From an archaeon (GTDB taxonomy: Archaea > Micrarchaeota > Micrarchaeia > Norongarragalinales > UBA97): a DNA stretch of 64,000 bases. The DNA is taken from NCBI GenBank assembly GCA_020057405.1, contig JAGVFW010000014.1:46852-110851 (forward strand). The letters are read 5' to 3'. The translations under genes and the position numbers were made by a program. This document shows positions 57,288 to 64,000 of the stretch, one piece after another. How positions within the stretch are numbered: the first letter of the stretch is position 1; each line of letters opens with the position of its first letter. Below the pieces are notes generated by a model. It saw only the letters and a list, made by a program, of their open reading frames with translations. It was not told the DNA's origin and did not search any database.

Positions 57288-59332
57288 GCACGTATCACCT
57301 CTGCAACCTCAACTTTAGGAACATAGCCGATTTCGGAATCGCAAGTGGGGCAGTACTCGTGCTCGCCTGACAGGTAGCCGTGCTTGGGGCACACGCTGAA
57401 AGTTGGCGTCAGCGTGTAGTACGGCAGACGATAGTTTTCAGCAATTGACTTTACCAACTTCTTTGTCGAGCGCGCATCAGGCATGCGTTCGCCCAAAAAC
57501 GCGTGGAGCACGGTGCCGCCAGTGTAGAGCGCCTGCAGGTCGTCCTGATGGTCGAGTGCGGCATAGACGTCATCAGTGTGGCCAACCGGCAGGTGCGACG
57601 AGTTGGTGTAGTAGGGCGCGGCTTTTCGGTCCCGCCAGGCAGCTTCGTTTGCAACCTTGATTGCGGGGTAGGCGGCCTTGTCGGCCTTGGCAAAGCGGTA
57701 GGTAGTGCCCTCGCCGGGAGTTGCCTCAAGGTTGTAGATGCGGCCCGTCTCGACTTGGTATTCGGCAATCCTGTCGCGCATGTGAGTAAGTACCTTGATT
57801 GCGAACGCGCGGCCTTCGGGAGTGGCGATGCCGCCGCCCAAGAAGTTTTCAAGCGCTTCGTTCATGCCAAGGAGGCCAATTGTGGAAAAGTGGTTTTCCC
57901 AGTAGCTTCCGTAGGCTTCCTTGATGTGGCGAAGGTAGTGCTTTGAGTACGGGTAGAGGTTGTTTTCAGTAAACTTCTCTAGCACTGTTCGCTTGATTTG
58001 CAGGCTGTCGCGGGCAACGTCCATCAGCCTGTCGAGGCGTTCGAAGAAAGCCGACTCTTCTTTTGCAAGAAAGCCTATGCGCGGCAAGTTGATTGTCACT
58101 ACCCCGATGCTGCCCGTTAGGGGATTGGCGCCAAAGAGGCCGCCGCCCTTCTTGCGGAGCTCGCGGTTGTCGAGGCGCAAGCGGCAGCACATGGAACGGG
58201 CGTCTTCGGGACTCATGTCGCTGTTGATGAAGTTGGAGAAGTAGGGCAACCCATAGCGGGCAGTCATTTCGAAAATCTTGTCGCTTACGGGCGAGTCCCA
58301 GTCAAAGTCCTTGGTGACGTTGTAGGTGGGAATGGGGAAGGAGAAAATCCTGCCTTTTGCATCACCCGACATCATCACTTCGGCAAAAGCTTCGTTGAAC
58401 ATGTCCATTTCTGGCCCGAAGTCACCGAGTGTCTCCTGCTGCTCGACTCCGCCGATGACGACATTCTCGTTTGCAAGCATTTTTGGCACGTTTAAGTCGA
58501 GGGTGACGTTGGTGAATGGCGTCTGGAAGCCAACTCGAGTTGGGACGTTGATGTTGAAGACGAATTCCTGGAGCGCCTGCTTTACTTCCTGGTAGTTGAG
58601 CTTGTCGTAGCGGATGAAGGGCGCCAGGTAAGTGTCGAAGTTGGAGAACGCCTGCGCGCCGGCTGCTTCGCCTTGCATGGTGTAGAAGAAGTTTACCGTC
58701 TGGCCGAGCGCAACCCTAAAGTGCTTGGGGGGCCTGCTTTCAACCTTGCCGCTAACGCCGCCAAAGCCGTTGACTACCAGATCGCGGAGTTCCCAGCCGC
58801 AGCAGTAGACTGAAAGAAGGCCTAAGTCGTGCAAGTGCAGGTCGGCATTGTCGTGCGCCTGGCGCACTTCAGTCGGGTAGAGGCGGTTGAGCCAAAAGCG
58901 GGAGACTACGGCAGAGGAAATGTGGTTGTTGAGGCCCTGCAAAGAGTAGGTCATGTTTGAGTTCTCGCGCACGCGCCAGTCGCTTTGCGCCAAGTAGTCG
59001 TCAACGAGCTTTTCCGCCCCGTCTAGGGCATCGCGCAGGTCGCGGATGCGCGCGTGGCTGTCGCGGTAGAGGATAAACGCCTTTGCAGTGCGCGCGTGTC
59101 CCCGCTCGACTAGAGCTTTTTCAACTAAATCCTGCACGTGCTCGACTGTTGGGACAACTCCATCAGGCTCAATTGAGAGGAGCCCTACCACCTCGTCGGC
59201 AACCAGCTCGGCCTCGGCATAATCGCTTCCGCCAACAGCCCGGGCGGCCTTGAAAACGGCGTTCGCAATGCGGGCCTTGTCAAATGGCACGGTCCGTCCG
59301 TTGCGTTTTTTGATGGATAATGGTGTAGGCAT
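57284..59332 (-). CDS. nrdD: Anaerobic ribonucleoside-triphosphate reductase catalytic body, lacking the glycyl-radical motif
   Basis: Class III reductase reducing NTPs to dNTPs. 682 residues: an N-terminal ATP cone (KKRNGRTVPFDKARIANAV), then the barrel with LLSVYCCGWELRD and SMCCRLRLDNRELRKKGG, carrying the active-site cysteines, and TGSIGVVTINLPRIGFLAKE. A zinc-like site HGYLSGEHEYCPTC lies near the end, where the glycyl-radical loop should follow; instead the frame stops after VAEVIRA and the loop is on the next gene. GGAGGGGA eight bases before ATG 59332 sets the start, 37 codons inside the track ORF. Confidence 0.93.
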   Translation of the reverse strand: MPTPLSIKKRNGRTVPFDKARIANAVFKAARAVGGSDYAEAELVADEVVGLLSIEPDGVVPTVEHVQDLVEKALVERGHARTAKAFILYRDSHARIRDLRDALDGAEKLVDDYLAQSDWRVRENSNMTYSLQGLNNHISSAVVSRFWLNRLYPTEVRQAHDNADLHLHDLGLLSVYCCGWELRDLVVNGFGGVSGKVESRPPKHFRVALGQTVNFFYTMQGEAAGAQAFSNFDTYLAPFIRYDKLNYQEVKQALQEFVFNINVPTRVGFQTPFTNVTLDLNVPKMLANENVVIGGVEQQETLGDFGPEMDMFNEAFAEVMMSGDAKGRIFSFPIPTYNVTKDFDWDSPVSDKIFEMTARYGLPYFSNFINSDMSPEDARSMCCRLRLDNRELRKKGGGLFGANPLTGSIGVVTINLPRIGFLAKEESAFFERLDRLMDVARDSLQIKRTVLEKFTENNLYPYSKHYLRHIKEAYGSYWENHFSTIGLLGMNEALENFLGGGIATPEGRAFAIKVLTHMRDRIAEYQVETGRIYNLEATPGEGTTYRFAKADKAAYPAIKVANEAAWRDRKAAPYYTNSSHLPVGHTDDVYAALDHQDDLQALYTGGTVLHAFLGERMPDARSTKKLVKSIAENYRLPYYTLTPTFSVCPKHGYLSGEHEYCPTCDSEIGYVPKVEVAEVIRA

Positions 59333-59433
59333 AGGAAAAATCCCCTCCGAAAAAACAAAGCTCATGGTTGTTAGCGCCCAACTTAAAAAGAACGGGCTGT
59401 CCTCAAGGATACCCGGCAGGTTTTCGAGGATTT

Positions 59434-59473
59434 TTGACGGCAATTGACGGAAAAAGAGGGCGGAAATTGACAG
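59434..59473. promoter_or_regulatory. TTGAC(G/A)G direct repeats upstream of nrdD
   Basis: TTGACGG at 59434 and 59444 and TTGACAG at 59467 lie in the gap between pepE and nrdD, upstream of a TTTTTAAG TATA-like box (about 59390, minus strand). Ten-base spacing of the first two puts them on the same helix face. Possible operator for nrdD; binding protein unknown. Confidence 0.3.
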
Positions 59474-59524
59474 TTGGCGATGGAATGGAGGGGTTTGGGG
59501 GGTAAGGGCGGACCCGAGAGAAAT

Positions 59525-60226
59525 CTAGGGCCTTAGGAGGAAGTGCATTGCCTGGGGCTTGAATTCGCGTGGCCTTCGTTTCGGCCTGAACAGTTTGGCG
59601 CCGTTGCCAATAAGTTGCATTTGATTGCCTCGGATTCTGAGCATCGCTCCTTCGCGCAGGCCGAGTACGGGCGTCGGGTTGAGGTCATGGTATTGCTTGA
59701 TTCTTTGTTCGCGGGTTTCTCCCTGATGCCGGGAGTTTGGCTCCGGCTCGATGTAGTGCGGGTTTATTTGAAAAGGAATTACTCCCAGCGCGTCAAGGGT
59801 TCTTACAGGCACGATGGGCATGTCGTTTGTCGTGGAAATCGTGGGGCTTGCGATGTTTACCCCGGCGCTTGATCCAAGGTAAGGGATTCCGCGCCTAATG
59901 CTTTGCCTTAATTCCGGCAAAACGCCTTTTCTCTGGAGCTCGTTAAGTAAAAGGAAAGTGTTTCCGCCGCCGACAAAAATAGCTTGAGCCTCGCGAACTG
60001 CCTTTTTTGGATTTCCGGCTTCATGCAAAGACTCTACTTCAATGCCTAGTCTCTCAAAACGGTCCCTCACCCTCTTCGAATACGCGTCGGGGTCGGTGCC
60101 CGCGTAAGGAACGAACAACACCTCCCTAACGCCGGCAAACAACTCACGTATTTGCTCCTCGCAATGATCCAAGTAACCCGAGCCAAAATTAACGGAATTG
60201 CTTACGAGCAGCATGTTGCGGGCCAT
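59525..60226 (-). CDS. pepE: Peptidase E (S51 family aspartyl dipeptidase)
   Basis: Serine dipeptidase cleaving Asp-X peptides. QAIFVGGGNTFLLLNEL, YLGSSAGVNIASPTI with the nucleophilic Ser, and FQINPHYIEPEP with the catalytic His are diagnostic. 233 residues, normal for the family. TTTTTAATC on the minus strand lies about 28 bp before ATG 60226, so the gene is probably leaderless. Confidence 0.93.
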   Translation of the reverse strand: MARNMLLVSNSVNFGSGYLDHCEEQIRELFAGVREVLFVPYAGTDPDAYSKRVRDRFERLGIEVESLHEAGNPKKAVREAQAIFVGGGNTFLLLNELQRKGVLPELRQSIRRGIPYLGSSAGVNIASPTISTTNDMPIVPVRTLDALGVIPFQINPHYIEPEPNSRHQGETREQRIKQYHDLNPTPVLGLREGAMLRIRGNQMQLIGNGAKLFRPKRRPREFKPQAMHFLLRP

Positions 60227-60368
60227 ACTCCAATTAACTAAAGCGGGGATTAAAAAGCCTATCCAAAATTACGCCCTTCATTTAGCGCCTCAAGCTAGTT
60301 AGGCGCGGGCCTAAGCATTCCCGCAGCTTAAATAGTTTGGCTGGAGTTGAATTGTTCAGGTGGTTTCA

Positions 60369-62972
60369 ATGAAGCGCGGTTTTCCTGTTTTCGGTGCACT
60401 TGCCATTGTTGCAGTAATGCTGATTGCCTTAGTTGCCATTCCCTCATTTACGGGAACTACGGCAACGCCCACTCCTACTGTTGGGCCAAGCCCGTTTCCA
60501 CAAAACAGCGCTCCCCCAACGGGCGACTTGAAGAGCTTCTCTTCTTTTGACGAAATCAATTCATTCCTAAGCTCAGCGGCAAGCGGCCGCAATTACGGCA
60601 ATAACAAGATGTTTCGCGGCGGAACGCAAGGCATGCCGCTGGCCGAAGCTACAATGGACTCAAGCGGCGCCACTTCAGGCGGCGCGGGCGCTCCCCCCGA
60701 GTATTCGGGCACTAACGTGCAGGTAGCAGGTGTTGACGAAGCAGACATCCTGAAGACCGACGGCACATACTTTTACACCATCACGCAAGGCAAGATTGTC
60801 ATCCTAAAGGCGTATCCCGCAACTGACGCTGCAGTTGTTGCCACAATTGACAAGACCACCCTCTCGTCAACTGACAGCACCACTTACTCACAAATTTTCA
60901 TTAACGGCAACACTCTTGTCGCATTCGGCACAAGCCAGTACAACTGGCAGCCCGTCATTGACGAGATCGTTACCCCAATACCCGAACCTACTCCAGTTCC
61001 AACCGCAGAAGTGACGCCCTTTGTTACAGTCGAGCCTACGCCTGTTGCAACTGCTGATGCGACGCCAGTGGCCACGATTGAACCCACGCCAGTAAGCGAG
61101 GCAACCGCAACGCCCACTGACGGCACCGAGCCTTCTGCCAAGATTGATGGAGACATTGCAGTCGGCGCAACTGGCAGGATGATTGCACCCGGCTATTACC
61201 CGTACTGGGGCGGCTCGCAAGTAATTGACGTCTACGATGTAAGCGACAAGACCAAGCCCAAGCTGCTCAAGAGCATTGACATCAAGGGCAACATTGTTGC
61301 TGCGCGCATGATTGGCAACAAAGTATACGGCATTTACAACGACTACGCCTACTCCGGCCTCCCTATGCCGCTTTACGCAGTTGACGGTGCTGTTGCAAAA
61401 GTAATGCCAAGCGAAATCGCTTATGTCGACTACCCGTTTGACAGCTACTCGTTTACAACCGTGCTCGGCCTTGACTTGAGCGATTTGCAGAAGAGTGAAT
61501 CGCGCAAGATTGTGCTGACCGGCGGTGCGTCAACAGTCTTTGTCTCAAAGGACAACGCTTATGTCACCTACACGCAATACGCCCGATGGAGCCCAGTGTG
61601 GCAGGCTTACGACGAGGCCTTGTCCGGCATTTACACTGACGAGACGCGCGCGAAACTCCAGGCAATTAGCCTAAGCGATGCAAGCGACTGGAGGAAGGAC
61701 AACTTGCGCGTGCAAGTTGCATCAGAGTTCCTAAGCGCTGACGTGTCGGAGAAAGAGTCTGCAGAACTGTGGGGCAAGATTTACGAGCGCGAGCAGCAAA
61801 TCCGTGGTTCTATAGTAAACACTGAGATGACGCAAATCCACAAATTCACTCTAGGCGAGCCAGTGACTTATGCAGGCAAGGGCGAAGTGCCCGGCAGTGT
61901 CATCAACCAGTTCGCGATGGACGAGTCTGACGGCTACTTCCGCATTGCGACAACCACGCAAGCCGTGTGGCCCGCTTACCCAATGCCCATCCGCGGCGGG
62001 GGTGGCGGCGTTGCTGTTGGCGGCGGCTTTGCAGATGCAGGCGGCGTGCCTCCAGCAATTGAGGTAACACAAGAAACTGCTGTTGAGCCCGAGCAAGGCA
62101 TTGCAGTTGGCGAGCCCAATGGCGGCATTCCCGACCGGTTTGAGCAGCCCAAGCCCACCGTCCCGCAGCTTAACCACGTTTTCGTCCTTGACGGCAACCT
62201 CAAGGTAGTTGGCAAGCTCACTGACTTGGCACCCGGCGAGAGCATTTACTCGGTGCGTTTCATGGGCAAGCGCGCCTACCTCGTGACTTTCAAGCAGCTT
62301 GACCCGCTCTTCGTCATTGGCTTTGACAACCCGACGAGCCCGCAGTTACTCGGCAAGCTCAAGATACCAGGGTATTCGAATTACTTGCACCCCGTTGACG
62401 AGACGCACTTGATTGGCTTTGGCAAGGACGCCATTCCGCTAAAAGAGAGCGACTCGGCGTTCCCCCTTGGGCTCAAGCTCTCGCTTTTCGACGTGAGCGA
62501 TGTTGCCAACCCAGTTGAGATGGCGACTTACGCAATCGGCGATGCGGGCAGCGAAAGCTACGCGCTGCAGGATTCCCACGCGTTTTTATACAACCCCAAG
62601 ACTGGCCTTCTGGTAATTCCGGTGCTCTTGGCCGAGCTTGACAAGAACAAGTACCCGAAGCCCGAAGTCCACGTTTACGGCGACTTCAAGTTCCAGGGCG
62701 CTTACGTCTTCAACGTTGGCCTTGACACTGGCTTTACGCTTAGGGGCCGCGTTGGTCACGGCGACCCTGAAGCTTTCACGAAGTCGGGCTGGAACTACTG
62801 GGGAAGCGGCACCGAAGTGATGCGCAGTGCATATATTGGCGAGGTACTCTACACGTTCTCGCAAAGCAAGATGAAGGCAAACGCCCTAAGCGACCTTAAG
62901 GAGCTCGCGGCTGTGAAGCTGCCCTTCACTGAACCGCTGTATTACGGCGGTGGCGACGTTCGCATTGAGTAA
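60369..62972 (+). CDS. Secreted beta-propeller domain protein
   Basis: 867 residues from ATG 60369 behind AGGTGG. An N-terminal signal anchor (FGALAIVAVMLIALVAI) and a Thr/Pro linker precede NVQVAGVDEADILKTDGTYF, the signature of archaeal C-terminal beta-propeller proteins (PF09826). A second linker of TPVPT repeats interrupts blade one (about residues 205-250), and a Gly/Val-rich insert (GGGGGVAVGGGFADAGG) lies further on. Function is unknown, probably at the cell surface. A membrane-bound winged-helix regulator gene follows after 29 bases. Confidence 0.9.
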   Translation: MKRGFPVFGALAIVAVMLIALVAIPSFTGTTATPTPTVGPSPFPQNSAPPTGDLKSFSSFDEINSFLSSAASGRNYGNNKMFRGGTQGMPLAEATMDSSGATSGGAGAPPEYSGTNVQVAGVDEADILKTDGTYFYTITQGKIVILKAYPATDAAVVATIDKTTLSSTDSTTYSQIFINGNTLVAFGTSQYNWQPVIDEIVTPIPEPTPVPTAEVTPFVTVEPTPVATADATPVATIEPTPVSEATATPTDGTEPSAKIDGDIAVGATGRMIAPGYYPYWGGSQVIDVYDVSDKTKPKLLKSIDIKGNIVAARMIGNKVYGIYNDYAYSGLPMPLYAVDGAVAKVMPSEIAYVDYPFDSYSFTTVLGLDLSDLQKSESRKIVLTGGASTVFVSKDNAYVTYTQYARWSPVWQAYDEALSGIYTDETRAKLQAISLSDASDWRKDNLRVQVASEFLSADVSEKESAELWGKIYEREQQIRGSIVNTEMTQIHKFTLGEPVTYAGKGEVPGSVINQFAMDESDGYFRIATTTQAVWPAYPMPIRGGGGGVAVGGGFADAGGVPPAIEVTQETAVEPEQGIAVGEPNGGIPDRFEQPKPTVPQLNHVFVLDGNLKVVGKLTDLAPGESIYSVRFMGKRAYLVTFKQLDPLFVIGFDNPTSPQLLGKLKIPGYSNYLHPVDETHLIGFGKDAIPLKESDSAFPLGLKLSLFDVSDVANPVEMATYAIGDAGSESYALQDSHAFLYNPKTGLLVIPVLLAELDKNKYPKPEVHVYGDFKFQGAYVFNVGLDTGFTLRGRVGHGDPEAFTKSGWNYWGSGTEVMRSAYIGEVLYTFSQSKMKANALSDLKELAAVKLPFTEPLYYGGGDVRIE

Positions 62973-63001
62973 ATGATGGTGGGGGGGGTGCGCTAAACCA
63001 A

Positions 63002-63727
63002 ATGGATGACATAACTGTTGACAGGAAGACTCTCAAGGCCCTAGCGACAGACACGCGCATCACCATCCTCAAGAAGCTTGGCACCAGGCGCATGACGCAA
63101 GCGGAACTCGCGCAATCCATCGGCATCAGCGCGCCTTCGGTTAGCGAGCATGTGCGCAGCCTGCAGGAAGCCGACCTGATTACAACTATTGACGACGGGC
63201 GAAAGTGGAAGTACTTCGAGCTTACGCAAAAAGGCAGCGCCATCATCAAGCCGTCTAACGCACGAGTTTGGTTCATGCTCGCGATAAGCTTGCTTGCGCT
63301 CTCGGTTGCAAGCTTCGGGCTTTTCAACAAACTCTCGATGCCAATTGAGTTCGGCAACCAGTTTGCCGCGGCCGGAATTGGGCAGGAAGGCTCAGTGTTG
63401 GCAGCCCGGCAAAGCAACGAAGCGTTGGGGGCAATGAACTTGCCAGCTGATGACAAGTCACTGGCGGCGGCCCAAGGCAACGGCGCAGCCATTCCCGCCG
63501 GGGATGGAGCTGGAAACGCAGCTATCGGGAACGCTCAAGCGCCACCCGCACCGCCTGGGGAAATTGCGGCAGAGCAGCAGTCGGCTGCTTCAACTACCGG
63601 AGCACAACCCCAGTTTGCCTCGCTTTCGCTCCTTAATGCCATGCCCATAGCAGAGACAGTCGCAGTGCTTGCAAGCGTGCTCGCAGTCGGCTTTGCCCTT
63701 GGTCTCATGTCACGCGAGCGCGAGTAG
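63002..63727 (+). CDS. Membrane-tethered ArsR-type winged-helix protein
   Basis: 241 residues. An N-terminal ArsR/MarR-like DNA-binding domain (LATDTRITILKKLGTRRMTQ, SIGISAPSVSEHVRSLQEAD) is followed by a transmembrane helix (about 88-108), an Ala/Gly/Pro-rich external stretch, and a second helix at the C-terminus (about 214-235). The layout suggests a membrane sensor that regulates DNA directly. GGGGGGGGTG lies 10 bases before ATG. It is co-directional with the beta-propeller gene, so that surface protein may be its signal partner (inference). Confidence 0.85.
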   Translation: MDDITVDRKTLKALATDTRITILKKLGTRRMTQAELAQSIGISAPSVSEHVRSLQEADLITTIDDGRKWKYFELTQKGSAIIKPSNARVWFMLAISLLALSVASFGLFNKLSMPIEFGNQFAAAGIGQEGSVLAARQSNEALGAMNLPADDKSLAAAQGNGAAIPAGDGAGNAAIGNAQAPPAPPGEIAAEQQSAASTTGAQPQFASLSLLNAMPIAETVAVLASVLAVGFALGLMSRERE

Positions 63728-63759
63728 CAGATAAATACTTCGAGAATCAAGTGAAATGC

Positions 63760-64000
63760 ATGGAAGTTAGTCTTGCCGGCCGGATACCTGGTTTCGAGAA
63801 GGGTGAATTCAGGCACGAGGGTAAAATCACGCTTTACAGAAAAACGCACGTCATCGTCATGGGACGCTTCGAAAACGGGGATCACCGCTTCTCGATAATC
63901 GATAAATATCTGAGGCCTAAAGGCCTCAGTTTTCTTAGTATGCCGCCAGCTTGCGCTGGCGGGGATCGTTATCCTCGCGCACGTAGCGCGAGACTGTTTC
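63760..64000 (+). CDS. Partial ORF of unknown function running off the window
   Basis: Open from ATG 63760 to the end without a stop. MEVSLAGRIPGFEKGEFRHE, then TLYRKTHVIVMGRFENGDHR, then a segment translated from palindromes (RPKGLSFLSMPPACAGG). ATAAATA lies 30 bp upstream, consistent with a leaderless transcript. The first 50 residues look like real protein; the palindromic part may be an inserted repeat or a non-coding region. No family recognised. Confidence 0.45.
   Translation, partial: MEVSLAGRIPGFEKGEFRHEGKITLYRKTHVIVMGRFENGDHRFSIIDKYLRPKGLSFLSMPPACAGGDRYPRARSARLF
63910..63992. repeat. Cluster of four perfect palindromes
   Basis: CTGAGGCCT-AA-AGGCCTCAG (63910-63929) is followed by TTTTCTT, then CCGCCAGC-TTGC-GCTGGCGG (63943-63962), a short GGAT-CGTT-ATCC, and CTCGCGC-ACGTA-GCGCGAG (63974-63992). 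All arms are perfect. The first looks like an intrinsic terminator; the whole could be a REP-like element or a structured RNA. The window ends here. Confidence 0.6.

Noticed and set aside
59333-59443. 37-residue N-terminal extension of NrdD in the ORF track
   Set aside because: It contains the likely promoter and ribosome site; GGAGGGGA before ATG 59332 and the conserved PLSIKKRNGR start favour the shorter protein.
1-64000. tRNA or rRNA genes
   Set aside because: No T-loop GTTCGAATC-type box with a matching acceptor stem, and no rRNA-like stretch, was noticed; a covariance-model scan was not possible here.

Overview
The window looks like a 64 kb piece of an archaeal chromosome, G+C-rich (about 55 percent by eye) apart from a few AT-rich accessory genes. 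Archaeal markers are both subunits of DNA polymerase D (DP1 and DP2), a Nop5/Nop56-type NOP domain, UPF0147, two PurP-type purine enzymes, a PolB-exonuclease-like 3'-5' nuclease, a mini histone-fold protein, and TATA boxes about 25-30 bp upstream of start codons with many apparently leaderless genes. Compact operons, single copies and many tiny proteins would suit a DPANN-type lineage (Micrarchaeota/Diapherotrites-like), but that placement is a guess; no rRNA or tRNA gene was seen.

Layout. 0-4 kb: a secreted Kazal/LamG/hydrolase-like surface protein cut by the window edge, UPF0147, an Lrp/AsnC regulator divergent from glutamine synthetase. 4.2-13.1 kb: a housekeeping run of cation/proton antiporter, FolC, PolD small subunit, inositol-phosphatase-like enzyme, Nudix hydrolase and PolD large subunit, mostly overlapping or nearly touching. 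13.1-17.5 kb: small membrane proteins, a histone-fold miniprotein, unknowns, glycyl-tRNA synthetase and a PD-(D/E)XK-like protein. 17.6-19.4 kb: a NOP-domain protein carrying a long Arg/Pro/Gly/Tyr repeat region in place of the usual N-terminal domain.

19.4-31.4 kb is an accessory island. It holds a strongly AT-rich three-gene cassette (PD-(D/E)XK-like nuclease, DGQHR-like protein, HEPN-like protein), a DNA methyltransferase with an MvaI/BcnI-type restriction enzyme, an HNH nuclease, an orphan nuclease-like protein and three toxin-antitoxin-like modules (HEPN/MNT, HTH/nucleotidyltransferase, AbrB/PIN), each with its own palindromic operator candidate. Five intergenic sites in the island share a fixed-spacing promoter element, GGCAARSCACY then ten bases then a TATA box.

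31.4-47 kb: an unknown gene, two lipoproteins, then a large co-directional purine operon purB-purM-purC-purS/L-purQ-purP-purP2-purA-purF-purN-folD behind a structured leader with a tiny upstream ORF. 47-50 kb: an IS630-family element with a canonical slippery site, an MFS transporter and a CARDB-like protein. 50-54.7 kb: glyA-V4R-purD operon divergent from 5-formyl-THF cyclo-ligase and a phosphodiesterase. Together with FolC, PurN and FolD these genes make up a folate one-carbon and IMP/AMP synthesis network; PurE/PurK and IMP cyclohydrolase (PurO/PurH) are not in the window.

54.7-64 kb: a PadR regulator divergent from a flavin-reductase-like protein, an HxlR regulator, and an anaerobic ribonucleotide reductase operon in which NrdD lacks its glycyl-radical segment; that segment is a separate 57-residue protein with its own ribosome binding site. 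Then come peptidase E, a large secreted beta-propeller protein followed by a membrane-tethered winged-helix regulator, and a terminal ORF containing back-to-back palindromes. The strongest candidates for something undescribed are the split NrdD, the AT-rich three-gene cassette, the repeat-rich NOP protein and the shared island promoter element.
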